A stretch of DNA of 64,000 nucleotides from JABDMH01 sp965223165 (lineage in GTDB: Bacteria; Bacteroidota; Bacteroidia; Chitinophagales; Saprospiraceae): contig CBDCVQ010000013.1 in the NCBI GenBank assembly GCA_965223165.1, forward strand, positions 124,001-188,000. Direction: 5' to 3'. A program made the position numbers and the translations under genes. Shown here piece after piece: positions 44,931 through 54,548 of the stretch (positions are counted from its first letter, which is position 1; every line of letters starts with the position of its first letter). Below the pieces are notes generated by a model, which saw only the letters and a program-made list of their open reading frames with translations, was not told the origin of the DNA and searched no databases.

Positions 44931-45881
44931 ATGGACATCAGTAGATTCTTAAAGAAAACGAACTCGTTTAGTGAAGTAATTCCTGATGAGTATCGGATAA
45001 GTATGCAGGAATGGCAACAGGAAATAAAAAAAAATTCAAGATTAGTTTACTTTCACGAGTTTGCAAACTTTGAGAAAACAGCTAAGTATGATAATGTGGC
45101 AATTCTGCTAACTAACGATTTAGAGAAATTAGCTCGATTGGATTTCATACACGGTGGTTTGCATGTCTATTATGACAAAATGCAAGCAGATCTGATAGTG
45201 GAATTGAGCAAAATTGCGGACGCATTGAACGCAAAACTGCTAATTAGTCCTCAGCAGGAATATCCTCGTGAAAAAATCCTAGCTGCGCAAACGCGACTGG
45301 CCAAGAAGTCAAAGAAACCAGTTGTTGAGTATCAAGAAGAGTCATTCGGCGGAAACAACATGTGGTTGGCAGTTCGGGGCAGTGCGACCGATGTGAAAGA
45401 ACATTTTCAATTGGACGGAGACGAAAGACTATGGGACGTAGCCTTAAAGGAAATGCATGCCTGTAGAGGCATGTTCATGTTTGAATTTAGGGGATGGACA
45501 TTTATCGCCGGTCAAAAGACAGAGGTACTATTCGATTGCCAGGGAGAGGGAGAAGGTGAAATAGAAATGTGCCATGTTCATAGATTGCTGGAATGGGGGA
45601 GGACATTTAATGACGTTCAGCTATTCATGCACTATGATCGTTCGCTGTACTTGAATGCTTTCTATAGAGTGCTAAATGGTGAGATGGTTTATGGTGAATA
45701 TGAAACAGAATCATGCAAGCGAAAGTACGGTAAATTACCTAAGAATGTCAAAGATTTACATGATGGCAATGCCAATACAGTAGCTGTAGAATGGAGCTAT
45801 GAACCTGATTATCTCAGATATCAACGAGAGCTTAAGGATGCGAAAGCTTGGATAGTGAATGTAGCAAGAAGTTTAAGGTAG
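44931..45881 (+). CDS. Immunity protein for T1, two fused domains
   Basis: 316 aa, no signal peptide, cytoplasmic. It starts 6 bp after T1, the standard position of an immunity gene. Residues 1-130 resemble the immunity protein of T4 (EWQQ near residue 28 here and 24 there; IADALNAKLL against VAEALNGYLF). Since T1 and T4 tips are also homologous, this half probably neutralises the T1 tip. Residues about 140-310 are a second domain (GMFMFEFRGWTFIAGQ, FNDVQLFMHYDRSLYLNAFYR), similar in outline to widespread immunity proteins with a GWxxVxG and FGxVQxFxxHR pattern. The second half may protect against an unrelated toxin. AT-rich compared with the propeller genes. Confidence 0.75.
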   Translation: MDISRFLKKTNSFSEVIPDEYRISMQEWQQEIKKNSRLVYFHEFANFEKTAKYDNVAILLTNDLEKLARLDFIHGGLHVYYDKMQADLIVELSKIADALNAKLLISPQQEYPREKILAAQTRLAKKSKKPVVEYQEESFGGNNMWLAVRGSATDVKEHFQLDGDERLWDVALKEMHACRGMFMFEFRGWTFIAGQKTEVLFDCQGEGEGEIEMCHVHRLLEWGRTFNDVQLFMHYDRSLYLNAFYRVLNGEMVYGEYETESCKRKYGKLPKNVKDLHDGNANTVAVEWSYEPDYLRYQRELKDAKAWIVNVARSLR

Positions 45882-46070
45882 GCTCTGGTAAGAGGAGCAC
45901 ATGGTCATTGTCCCCGCTGCTAGCATGGCAACCCGCTGCGATTGATTGTTGTCGATATCGGATAGGAGCGCGAGTGGGCTGCATTATCTCTTTGCTGTTG
46001 TGCTTAGATCAAGACGGCTAGCGGCCCTTCGTCCTGCTTCTGCCGGTGGGTCCTAATCGAATAGTTTGCT

Positions 46071-46415
46071 ATGGATCGAGTGGAAGCCCTGGTGATTGAC
46101 TCTGATGGAAAACAGATTGACGTTGATTTAACTGCTTTACTGAAGAGATTGTTGGAGTTTTCTACTGCCAGTATAGTTCGATTTGATCCAAGTGAGAATA
46201 CCTTGTATTTTGAGTGCTCCGAGTTTGATCTTTTTTTTCCAAGAGAAAACAATAGGTTTTCTATTGTGCGGGTTAGAAAGTCATATTATAATCTACTGAT
46301 GGAAGTTGCACGTGCGTGTGACGGTACTAATCTCTTGGTCTCGATACCTGGGTATGAGCATACTGTGGAACTATCATCGACGACCGAGTCGATTAGGGAG
46401 TTGTTAGGGCTCTGA
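46071..46415 (+). CDS. Orphan immunity-like protein
   Basis: 114 aa, acidic, no signal peptide, no recognised family. It follows the T1 immunity gene after 189 bp that contain no gene, with no toxin directly upstream. Its position in the array, small size and AT-rich composition are typical of orphan immunity genes left when a toxin tip was exchanged. The sequence includes SIVRFDPSENTLYFECSEFD and YNLLMEVARACDGTN. The P2 propeller copy begins 2 bp after its stop. Confidence 0.55.
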   Translation: MDRVEALVIDSDGKQIDVDLTALLKRLLEFSTASIVRFDPSENTLYFECSEFDLFFPRENNRFSIVRVRKSYYNLLMEVARACDGTNLLVSIPGYEHTVELSSTTESIRELLGL

Positions 46416-46416
46416 A

Positions 46417-47652
46417 TTGTTGTGGCAACGATGCGCATTGCTCTCCTTAGTGGTGGTCACCGATGGGGCGGGCGTGATCTGGTGCCATGCGATGCTGATG
46501 ACCATCAAACAGGATTGGGACATGGTCACGAATCAGGGCTTTGCCCTGGGGCCAGACGGTACCGTGTACTTCTACGACGGCAAATTCTTTGACAGCAAGA
46601 TCTTTCGTTACGACGAGCAGGGCGATTCGCTGGTGCAGATTCCCTGCGGGCGATGCTCCGAGATCGAAGATGTGGCCGTCGGCCAGGACAGTGCCCTATA
46701 CATCGCCGATGGACTCAATGGCATCATTCGTCTGGTTGAGGGGGGAGACGAGACCACCATGCTTGGCACCAGTGCGGAGCTGATCGCAGCGGGAGCTGCC
46801 GGCCACATCTATGCCGTACACGACGCCGGGCTGCTTGACGGCACCGTATTGGTCTTTGACGGCACCATCTGGTCGGAGTTTGACAGCAACAACAGCGACT
46901 TGACGACCAACACATTTTACGGCGTGTCCGCCGGCCCGGACACATCGGCGTGGATCAGCACGAAAGAGGGGCTGGCCCATTACCGCGACAGCACGTTTGC
47001 GGTGGTGCCGGATTTTGCCAGCCGCGTTGATCAGACCCTGGTGGGTCCTTCGGGAGAGGTATGGACCTTGCCGGAGGGCAGTGGCTACCGCATCTGGACC
47101 GGTACGGAGTGGGAGGTGTATGAGGGCCGATTTCCGTTTTCTTTCCGGGGCTTTAGCGCGATGGGCCTGACCAGCGACACGGTACTGTGGTGCACCCGCG
47201 ACGCTTTGTACCGGGATGACCGCCTGGCGGATACGGCGGAAGTGATACCGTATAGTGCGTTGGGTTTTGAGGGTGGCACGCCGTTGGTGCGGCAGATGCT
47301 GATTGACGGTCAGGACCGCATTTGGCTCAGCGGCGACTTTAACTTCTTGCTCATCATTGAGGCGGGCATGTCCGTGTCGGCCAGGGACCTGCCTCCCTTC
47401 CAACCGCTGGCGATCTATCCCAACCCTACCGCTGACTACCTCACGATCACCTTGCCGACGCCGGTCTTGCAGTCCACGCAGCCTGTAGGCCTTCAGCTGA
47501 CAGATGTCGCTGGCCGGGTCGTGCTCACTGAGAAAGTAACCACCGGTGCATCGGAATATCAGGTGCCGGTGGTACACCTGCCGGCTGGGCTGTACCAGTG
47601 TACGCTACATCAAGGTGCTCAGCGCTGGTTAGGGCAGGTGCAGTTGCGATAA
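46417..47652 (+). CDS. Beta-propeller with T9SS tail (P2), N-terminus replaced
   Basis: Up to 411 aa; propeller strands (DGTVYFYDGKFFDSKIFRYD, ALYIADGLNGIIRL, DRIWLSGDFNFLLII) and a complete T9SS type A tail (YPNPTADYLTITL, LTDVAGRVVLTEKV, LPAGLYQCTL). Homology with P1 and P4 starts at about residue 40 (NQGFALGPDG); upstream of this the sequence is unrelated and has no convincing signal peptide. The only early starts are TTG 46417 or internal ATG codons (46490-46520). Without a Sec signal a T9SS substrate cannot be exported, so this copy is probably non-functional or a recombination reservoir. It precedes effector cassette 2. Confidence 0.65.
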   Translation: MLWQRCALLSLVVVTDGAGVIWCHAMLMTIKQDWDMVTNQGFALGPDGTVYFYDGKFFDSKIFRYDEQGDSLVQIPCGRCSEIEDVAVGQDSALYIADGLNGIIRLVEGGDETTMLGTSAELIAAGAAGHIYAVHDAGLLDGTVLVFDGTIWSEFDSNNSDLTTNTFYGVSAGPDTSAWISTKEGLAHYRDSTFAVVPDFASRVDQTLVGPSGEVWTLPEGSGYRIWTGTEWEVYEGRFPFSFRGFSAMGLTSDTVLWCTRDALYRDDRLADTAEVIPYSALGFEGGTPLVRQMLIDGQDRIWLSGDFNFLLIIEAGMSVSARDLPPFQPLAIYPNPTADYLTITLPTPVLQSTQPVGLQLTDVAGRVVLTEKVTTGASEYQVPVVHLPAGLYQCTLHQGAQRWLGQVQLR

Positions 47653-47768
47653 AGATCACCCGTGATCACCTGGTGACATGACGAAAGCTCAAGCGATATC
47701 AGAGAACGGGGGATGGGAGGATGCGGTCTCTTTCATGCCCCATTTAAAACTTGATAAAAAGTAGATCC

Positions 47769-49514
47769 ATGAAGAAGTGTATACGCCTGATTATTGCCCT
47801 TTTGCTGCTGTATTTCGGGTACCAGTCGTCGTTTGCTCAGAATTATATCCGGCTGACGGATGCTTCGGGGTTGGAACCGGATTCCCTGCAGTTGAATCAA
47901 CTGGAGGCCGCTGCCGACTCTCTCGTTGCTGCCTTGCCCAGCGAATACCAGGACTCTTTCAAAGTCTTTGATTTTGGATTTTACCTTCACAATGAGGTCT
48001 TTCAAGGGGGCTATCCGGCGGTGTTTGAGAATGCGATTGCGCAGGCCAAAGAGGTAGTTCCCTATTATCTTATCTTTGGTAAGCAGTCGGATCACACTGG
48101 GGTTTATACGGATTTCTGGTCCAAATTGGAATTGCCAAGAGCAGGACTGTTTAGTTGCCATGATGATGACTTTTATGATAGGCTTGAGTTTAAGATTTTG
48201 ACGGAGACAATTGATGCATTGGACAGATCGAATCGAGACTTGCACAGCTACGCTCTTGCTGAAGGGAAGGGTATGGAGTATTTATTGATTGAAATCAATG
48301 AGTTATTGATTTGTTGTGATCCCAATAGAAGAAGTACCTGTCCCACTTGCAGTTGGACTGGGTCCGAGGTGAAGCGATATTTGGAGCTAAAGGGATTTGA
48401 TCAGGAAGTTGTCTCCATAAGTGCCAATTCGGAAGCTGTGGATTCTTTGTGCATTTGCTCAACTCCTTACGAGAGCCCGGTGGAAGTTACTGCCCAGAAC
48501 GGCTTTGAAGTAGTCAAAGCCGTTTCAGTGACTGAGTTCCATCTTGACTCTTTTGTAGTTAGTACTTCGGAGCTGCTGTTAGAGCTCGAGGACCTAGCCA
48601 ATTTCTATTCTGCGAATGGCCAGACATTCTTTGGAGCAGTAACTGATAATTCGATATTTTGCAATTCCGGCGAGAGTGTTGCCTTGAAGAGGTCATTGAA
48701 TGGCTCTACAACCGTTTCTCTGCGTGAGATCGAAAGTAGAGTTGCCTTATATCAGAAGAGTATTTGGATTCATATTCAGTATGACGAGTTATCTGCTTAT
48801 TTATATGTTAGGACATGGGGCTTCGGTGGGGATGTCTTCGTTGAGTGCAGTAATTTTCCGAATCAGTGTGATGAGTTTACATGTGTGCTGGAGAAGTTGC
48901 TTGCAAATGCAGAGGGATTCTTCAATAAAGAAATCATTTCCAGCTTCTACTCAACTTACGACGTCGACTTGGTATTTAGACTTTCGTCTCTTAGCAATGA
49001 TTATCGGGGAGCGACTTCCACACTTCAAGAGGTAGTTAAAAGCTGTGTAGTAGAGGTCAAGATCAATCCTTTTACTCTTCTGGATGACGAGACATTTTGT
49101 GACAGAGACAGTCTAAGATATTTAGCCACTGCTGAGACCGTTTTGCATGAATCCATCCATGCTTTCTTGGTAAGATTGGCAGCAATCGAGGGAGGAAGGG
49201 ATAAAGTGAAATTTTTGAATTATGGGCAGAGATACTTGCAATTCAGACAACAATATGGGGCGCTTTTGGGTCTGTGGTATACCGACCATGCTTTAGTTTT
49301 GGAACATTTCTTTGGAAAGATCGCCAAAGACCTGAGAACCTTCAATGATAACTATTTAGAGTTGGAGAATTATTACTATCAAGTGTGGTCATTTGGTTTT
49401 AGACCGCCGTCGGTCTCTATCAGTGCTCTTACGGGATTCACGGAATCAGAGCTGTATTGGAACTACCATTTGAAATTGAGTGAAAAGGCCCTCTTCCCAT
49501 GTTGCTCAGAATAG
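47769..49514 (+). CDS. Effector T2: secreted zincin-like metallopeptidase
   Basis: 581 aa from ATG 47769, with the shared signal peptide (MKKCIRLIIALLLLYFGYQS). There is no Hint domain. The C-terminal part has a zinc-protease motif H460-E-S-I-H464 in TAETVLHESIHAFL, preceded by VEVKINPFTLLDD and followed by YTDHALVLEHFFGKIAKDL, where the His of DH probably supplies the third ligand. The arrangement resembles a Bacteroidota family of predicted zincin effectors, recalled from memory. Several cysteines are present in the centre (CCDPNRRSTCPTC). The gene overlaps the next, lipoprotein, gene by 16 bp, which suggests an effector/immunity pair acting outside the cytoplasm. Confidence 0.7.
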   Translation: MKKCIRLIIALLLLYFGYQSSFAQNYIRLTDASGLEPDSLQLNQLEAAADSLVAALPSEYQDSFKVFDFGFYLHNEVFQGGYPAVFENAIAQAKEVVPYYLIFGKQSDHTGVYTDFWSKLELPRAGLFSCHDDDFYDRLEFKILTETIDALDRSNRDLHSYALAEGKGMEYLLIEINELLICCDPNRRSTCPTCSWTGSEVKRYLELKGFDQEVVSISANSEAVDSLCICSTPYESPVEVTAQNGFEVVKAVSVTEFHLDSFVVSTSELLLELEDLANFYSANGQTFFGAVTDNSIFCNSGESVALKRSLNGSTTVSLREIESRVALYQKSIWIHIQYDELSAYLYVRTWGFGGDVFVECSNFPNQCDEFTCVLEKLLANAEGFFNKEIISSFYSTYDVDLVFRLSSLSNDYRGATSTLQEVVKSCVVEVKINPFTLLDDETFCDRDSLRYLATAETVLHESIHAFLVRLAAIEGGRDKVKFLNYGQRYLQFRQQYGALLGLWYTDHALVLEHFFGKIAKDLRTFNDNYLELENYYYQVWSFGFRPPSVSISALTGFTESELYWNYHLKLSEKALFPCCSE

Positions 49515-50086
49515 TCTCAATTGTCTTGGTTGTGATCTCATGTTCTAGGAAGGATATGAGTCCCGATGTAGGGACTATGACGGATCTGATGTTGGATCAT
49601 CACTTCTTAGTCAGTAGCCATATTTGTGAATTTACGACGAGCGAGCTTTCTATAGGTCCATCCAGTATCCTTGATAATCCATGTATACGGCAGGGCTCCC
49701 AGAGGACAGAGGTCATTCTGAGCGACCTGGGCCATCAGTTTCTCTCTATAAGGCTTGGCGAATTTGCAGTTGGCGGATCCAAGCTGGACAAGTTAAGGAT
49801 CTATCTCGAAGTTCAACACCCAGAACACGCGAATCCAGGCAGACATTACTTGTATCGTAGCCGTGGGATGTTCAGCAACTATAGCGTGTCTGCTGTAGGG
49901 GATCATACTCATAGTTCGATCTCAGGTGAGTGCCATGTGCAGATCAGTGATGCGTATTATTCAGAGGCGACAGGAAAGGCTGTAATAGCAATGAAATCAT
50001 GTATGAGCCGCGATGTCATGAGTACCTATTATTTTCGTCGTATTCAGGGGATGTGGGTGATCAACTTTGTGGAGGTCGGCGACTAA
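49499..50086 (+). CDS. Lipoprotein, probable immunity protein for T2
   Basis: 195 aa. The start ATG 49499 lies inside the 3' end of the T2 gene, giving a 16-bp overlap. The N-terminus MLLRIVSIVLVVISC is a lipoprotein signal with lipobox VISC. The mature part is beta-rich (IRLGEFAVGG, LRIYLEVQHPEHA) and ends in STYYFRRIQGMWVINFVEVG. No family is recognised. A membrane-anchored partner fits an effector that works in the periplasm or on the surface, such as the T2 peptidase. AT-rich like the other cassette genes. Confidence 0.6.
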   Translation: MLLRIVSIVLVVISCSRKDMSPDVGTMTDLMLDHHFLVSSHICEFTTSELSIGPSSILDNPCIRQGSQRTEVILSDLGHQFLSIRLGEFAVGGSKLDKLRIYLEVQHPEHANPGRHYLYRSRGMFSNYSVSAVGDHTHSSISGECHVQISDAYYSEATGKAVIAMKSCMSRDVMSTYYFRRIQGMWVINFVEVGD

Positions 50087-50165
50087 TAGTGAGATCAAGA
50101 GGGGTTGGTTGTGTGGCGAAAAAATGCTGGACCCGACGGTATGAGCTGCTTCTTCCGGGATAAGA

Positions 50166-50753
50166 CGGGACCGTCTCAACTTCTGGCGCATACGCAGCTT
50201 TGACGGTACCACATGGAATAGGTATGACACCTTCTGTCCAGAAATCTTCCGTACCGATGCGCTGGCCGTGCGCTCCGACGGGTAGGTATGGACGGCGGAC
50301 GACCTGGGCAATTTTTACCTCTTTAACGGTGACGACTCCGCGGCGGTTTTTCCGCCCGCCACCTTTGGCCTGGCAGCTAATGCGGAGATCCGGACCATGT
50401 TTGTCGATAGCCAGGATCGACTCTGGGCCAGCGGCAATTTTAATGAAGCCCTGGTCATTGCCGATGAGACGGTACCAACCTTCGATGTCATCTTGGAGAG
50501 TAGCCCATTACAGATCTACCCCAATCCCACCACCGACTATATCACGATCACACTCCCGAGCACGGTGCTCCAGACCGCACATGAATTGACCCTCCAGCTG
50601 ACCGATGTAGCCGGCCGGGTAGTACTTAACAAGAAATTGACAAACGCCGTCTCCGAACATCTGCTTGGGGTGGCGCACCTGCCCTCGGGTCGGTACTACT
50701 GTACCCTGCAGCAAGGTGTGCGGCGATGGTTGGGACAGGTGCAGTTGCGGTAG
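50166..50753 (+). pseudogene. Propeller/T9SS-tail fragment (P3), truncated and with a stop codon
   Basis: Homologous to the second half of P1 (from about 40835). The 5' part is missing, and a TAG at 50283-50285 replaces the CAG of P1 in LAVRSDGQVWTADD. After the stop the frame continues to a complete T9SS tail (YPNPTTDYITITL, LTDVAGRVVLNKKL). It therefore cannot make a secreted protein but keeps sequence homology next to cassette 3. The 160 bp that follow it resemble the spacers after P1 and P4. Confidence 0.8.
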
Positions 50754-50914
50754 AGATTTGCAGGGATCACTAAATCCAATGACAAAACATCGAGAGATAT
50801 CAGAGAGTGAAAACGCACAGAGTGGACCGAAACAGAATCCCAGATTTCTAATCACGTACAAGTTGGACAGATCACAAATTCACTCCTCATTCATACTTGA
50901 TAAATCATAGATCC

Positions 50915-51115
50915 ATGAAGAAGTGTTTACGCCTGATCATAGCTCTTTTGTTGCTGTATTTCGGCTATCAGTCGTCGTTTGCTCAGAGTTTAGCTCGGTC
51001 GATGGATGCGTCTGGGTTTGAGCTGACTGCTGACCGGTTGGGGGAGTTGGAGGGTGGTGCTAGTATGTATTTCCTCCACAATCGGAACAAGGGCTCGAGG
51101 ATACCAAGTAAATAA
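50915..51115 (+). CDS. Short secreted ORF, signal-peptide relic (copy 3)
   Basis: 66 aa from ATG 50915 with the shared signal peptide (MKKCLRLIIALLLLYFGYQS) and a short tail (SMDASGFELTADRLGELEGG) that aligns with the N-terminus of T2 before ending. Like the copies at 41543 and 56278 it sits directly upstream of a Hint effector with its own signal peptide, 28 bp away. It is probably the remains of an earlier effector. Confidence 0.45.
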   Translation: MKKCLRLIIALLLLYFGYQSSFAQSLARSMDASGFELTADRLGELEGGASMYFLHNRNKGSRIPSK

Positions 51116-51143
51116 TCATTTAGGCCATCGAAAGTCACTAAAA

Positions 51144-54074
51144 ATGCAAAGAAATTCAACCCGAATTAGAATAAGAAGGAATTCACTCCTCGCAGCTGTG
51201 GCCATGCTGCTCCTGACTTCGCTGTTGTCGGCGCAGCCCTACTACGTGGTCGAAAAGTCTCACAGTGGCCTAGAGGCATTTCAGGTCTCTGCCGAACTGG
51301 AGGCCAAAGCCATGGAATTATCCCAGGTCATTGACAGCCTATCAGGCCAACAGGATTTCAAGGTCTACGGCTACGACTTTTATCCGGTGATGGCCTATGT
51401 CAATCCCACCCAGGGCTACGATCGGTTATTTGACTGTGCAATTGCGGAGCGCGATGCCGTGGATGATTATTATTTGATGATCGTGAAGGAGCATAATGCA
51501 CAGCATCAGGTGTATCGATATAGGGTAGAACTCAAGCTGCCAGAGGTTGCACCATTTGTGGACATAGAAGACATAGAGGTGAGTGCCTACGGACGAGAAA
51601 TGGAGAAGACCCTAAAGGATCGCTATGACTTACTTGGTCAGAGCGTGGAGAACAGTCGCTTAGTAGAGATAGTGGGAATACAGCAGCTGCTGGCTTTCTT
51701 ACGAGGCGGACAATCCATAGCCGATCCATTCGCCAGCGAAGGCTTTGAAGAGATTTTGCCAGATACGTCCACCCAATTCAGTAGAACAGGAGTACAAGAA
51801 CAAGGTCAGGATTATGCAGACTACGTGGGTATGACGGTGAGTGACAATGTAGAGGGAATTATCGCGGTCAAGGACTTATTCACCTCTGCGATTCCCACTG
51901 GGGCCGATCTAAACACGGCGAACCTGGCCTGGTTTTATGTTTTTACCGACAATCAAACGTCAACTTCCGATCTCGATGCCGCCAAGCAGAAGTTTGATCA
52001 ATCGGCGAGCAAGTTCGTGTTGTGGCTGCACTACGATAACGATTCAGGGGGAGACGGTTCCCAGGTGAGCAAGGTCAAACTCAAAATCAGAGATAATCTG
52101 ACAGATGCAGAGATCGAAACACTTGTAAACTATTACTATGACATTACCATCAATAATTGGACCGACGGCGGAATCACTGCTGCTGCGGTCAAGCGATCTG
52201 GCCAAGCTCCTTGCACTGCCAGCTGGCAATGGGGAAAGATGTGTCTACTAGAGCATTTGCCAGATTTCATTCCCGAGTTTGCAGGAGGGGTGTCATGTGG
52301 GCTGCTTGATGGCCTTTTGGGCACATTCGAGTTCATCTACAAAGCTGGCCGAAAGGCTGCTGAGGTGTCGGGAGGCCTCTTTAAACGAGCTCGCGCCTAC
52401 ATCGAAGACCTAAAGGAACACTATGTTAGGACACGATCATTCTTGGCGGTGGCCAAAAAAGTTGGCACAGACCTGGAGAGTGAAATCAAAGAAAATCTCG
52501 ATAAGATTGTCCAACTTTGGGGAGTTGTGTCAACAGTAATCAAAGATATCGCACCCAAGGCCTGGACTATCGTGACCGGTATCTGGGAAGGCATTGTCAA
52601 TTGGATGGGCAGTTTGATAACCGGGGATAGGCACGCTGGATACACGGTCGGCCTGTTGGCTTTTGATGTTATTACGGGAGCTCTCTCGGGCGGTGTGTCG
52701 GCCGGCTCTAAGTTCTTGCCGAAGATCATGAAGTTCTTGAACAAACTGCCAGATGAGCCTAAAGATGCTGTCACCAAAATGCTTCGGGAGTCGGACGGGG
52801 TCGAAGCTGTTGCGACAAAGGCTGCTAGATGTAGAGTATTAGGTGCCGGTTGCTTTGTGAAGGGGACGCCCGTGTTAATGGCAAGTAAGAGGTATGCGAG
52901 CTCAGGTACAGCCTTGGCGATGGCTGTGGCTATGCCAATTGTTGCTGTGCCAATAGAAGAGGTGCAACTCCTTGACTATGCGGTTGCTCATAAAACGGTA
53001 AACTCGACTTATGGATTGACAGCTTCCCTAGATAAAGGCGACACATATCTTGGTTCAATTGGGATGGATCCGTTTACCTCAGTTCAGCAGAGGGAACGAG
53101 ATCAGTACGAACTTGATGACGAGAATTGGAACGAGGTAGTTTTTGAAGAGGTCAATGGATTGTCGATTGCCAAGCTGGCCCTGCACAGTGACTGGATCGA
53201 GCACAGCGGATATTCTGTGAATGCAGTGGTCGATCTAAATCTTCCTGAACAGCGAATATCGGGACCCTTTGAGATTACCTCGATCAAACATATCCTTCCT
53301 CAGAAGAGACCGGTGGATGATGACGAAGGTGACGATTATGATTTTAAACCAGTTACGGCATTATTTACACATCAGTCGGATCGGGTTTATAATATCACCT
53401 TTGACAATAACGAGACTATCGGAGTCACCCATCAGCATCCTATTTATTCGTTAACGGCTGGGGACTGGAGATTGGTGGGGGAACTAGAATTTGGTGAAAA
53501 GGTCTTAACTAAAGCCGGTCAATCAACTGTTGCGATCTCAGAGAAGAAAAAAGGAGCGGAGACAGTCTATAATATTGAGGTCCAAGGGTTGCACAATTTT
53601 CTAGTTGGTGAGACTGGGGTTGTGGTGCATAATAGTTGTATAGATGATCTCTTTCACCTGTTCGATGAAATCATTGATAGAAAGGGCTTAAAGCACATTT
53701 TTAGAGGAGAAATAAACAGAGTTGGAAAGGCTACGGGCGTCCATCATATCAGTGCTATAGATCTGGGCACTGCTCGAAAGGTGGTTGGCACAACCATGGC
53801 GGGACCAAATGGTCTGTATAGGGTCAAAGTTGAAGTAAAGGATGCCAGTGGCAATTGGATTGCCAAAACCAGTAATGATGGATTTTCAACATTTTTTCCT
53901 GATGATTGGGATCAACTTCGAGCAATGGAAGAAATTGCTCATGCAAAGAGCATGGCACGAAAGATTAGCAGCACGGGCAATACCTATCGAGGATTTAGTA
54001 AGGATAAGACAATTGAAATTAGAATGTTTCTAAAACCCAATGGAACGATAATTTCTGCATTTCCACATTTTTAG
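51144..54074 (+). CDS. Effector T3: Hint-processed toxin with EndoU nuclease tip
   Basis: 976 aa from ATG 51144. A signal peptide (LLAAVAMLLLTSLLSAQ) is followed by the shared N-terminal region in divergent form (KVYGYDFYPVMAY). The Hint domain runs from Cys570 (GAGCFV) to His829-Asn830 (VVHNSC), with THQHPIYSLTAGDW. The 146-aa tip matches bacterial EndoU RNases: HIFRGEINR (His851), TGVHHIS (His867/868), KTSNDGFSTFFPDDW and a C-terminal SAFPHF, which together give the His-His-Lys catalytic set. EndoU toxins cleave RNA in target cells. The immunity gene starts 10 bp later. The N-terminal half is clearly more divergent from T1 and T4 than those are from each other. Confidence 0.88.
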   Translation: MQRNSTRIRIRRNSLLAAVAMLLLTSLLSAQPYYVVEKSHSGLEAFQVSAELEAKAMELSQVIDSLSGQQDFKVYGYDFYPVMAYVNPTQGYDRLFDCAIAERDAVDDYYLMIVKEHNAQHQVYRYRVELKLPEVAPFVDIEDIEVSAYGREMEKTLKDRYDLLGQSVENSRLVEIVGIQQLLAFLRGGQSIADPFASEGFEEILPDTSTQFSRTGVQEQGQDYADYVGMTVSDNVEGIIAVKDLFTSAIPTGADLNTANLAWFYVFTDNQTSTSDLDAAKQKFDQSASKFVLWLHYDNDSGGDGSQVSKVKLKIRDNLTDAEIETLVNYYYDITINNWTDGGITAAAVKRSGQAPCTASWQWGKMCLLEHLPDFIPEFAGGVSCGLLDGLLGTFEFIYKAGRKAAEVSGGLFKRARAYIEDLKEHYVRTRSFLAVAKKVGTDLESEIKENLDKIVQLWGVVSTVIKDIAPKAWTIVTGIWEGIVNWMGSLITGDRHAGYTVGLLAFDVITGALSGGVSAGSKFLPKIMKFLNKLPDEPKDAVTKMLRESDGVEAVATKAARCRVLGAGCFVKGTPVLMASKRYASSGTALAMAVAMPIVAVPIEEVQLLDYAVAHKTVNSTYGLTASLDKGDTYLGSIGMDPFTSVQQRERDQYELDDENWNEVVFEEVNGLSIAKLALHSDWIEHSGYSVNAVVDLNLPEQRISGPFEITSIKHILPQKRPVDDDEGDDYDFKPVTALFTHQSDRVYNITFDNNETIGVTHQHPIYSLTAGDWRLVGELEFGEKVLTKAGQSTVAISEKKKGAETVYNIEVQGLHNFLVGETGVVVHNSCIDDLFHLFDEIIDRKGLKHIFRGEINRVGKATGVHHISAIDLGTARKVVGTTMAGPNGLYRVKVEVKDASGNWIAKTSNDGFSTFFPDDWDQLRAMEEIAHAKSMARKISSTGNTYRGFSKDKTIEIRMFLKPNGTIISAFPHF

Positions 54075-54084
54075 ACTTGTCACA

Positions 54085-54471
54085 ATGGCTAACTCTCTGA
54101 ACCCCAATTTTCAAATCATCGTGGAAGAGGATGGCAGGCAGTATCCTTCAATTTCGATTGGTGATAGCAACTTCGAGATGCTTTCAAATTTGGCTCTTGG
54201 TCATATGTCAAGATCAAAGGGCGTTAGGAAGGAGCTCGATGGTCTTGAAGCGGTGCTTGGGGGAAGCAAGGAGGTTCATTCCTTTGGTGGAGATGATTGG
54301 TGCATCATAGATTTTCGGAAAGAGAGATCGACCATTATAAATGGATTCGATGAATTTGAGCCTGTTGAAATAGATTCAAAGATTGTTCTGGATCTTTTAC
54401 AGGACTGGTACTTTTTTTTGCTTTCCTATGAGAATGGGGAAATTCCGGGAATCATCTTTCCAGACAGATGA
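54085..54471 (+). CDS. Immunity protein for the EndoU effector T3
   Basis: 128 aa, cytoplasmic, acidic, starting 10 bp after the T3 stop. It contains QIIVEEDGRQYPSISIGDSN, DWCIIDFRKERST and DLLQDWYFFLLSYENGE. I do not recognise a named immunity family. The assignment rests on position and size; it would be expected to bind and block the EndoU tip. Confidence 0.65.
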   Translation: MANSLNPNFQIIVEEDGRQYPSISIGDSNFEMLSNLALGHMSRSKGVRKELDGLEAVLGGSKEVHSFGGDDWCIIDFRKERSTIINGFDEFEPVEIDSKIVLDLLQDWYFFLLSYENGEIPGIIFPDR

Positions 54472-54548
54472 GACAATGTTAGGCGTGATACGATGCGATT
54501 GGGGGTTATTTCTACCTAATAGGCTTGTGGCCCTGTCTACTCTCAGCC

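Noticed and set aside
46417..46534. Signal peptide for the P2 propeller in LWQRCALLSLVVVTDGAGV
   Set aside because: It starts from TTG, the hydrophobic run is short and interrupted by Asp, and no cleavage site fits; the region is not homologous to P1.
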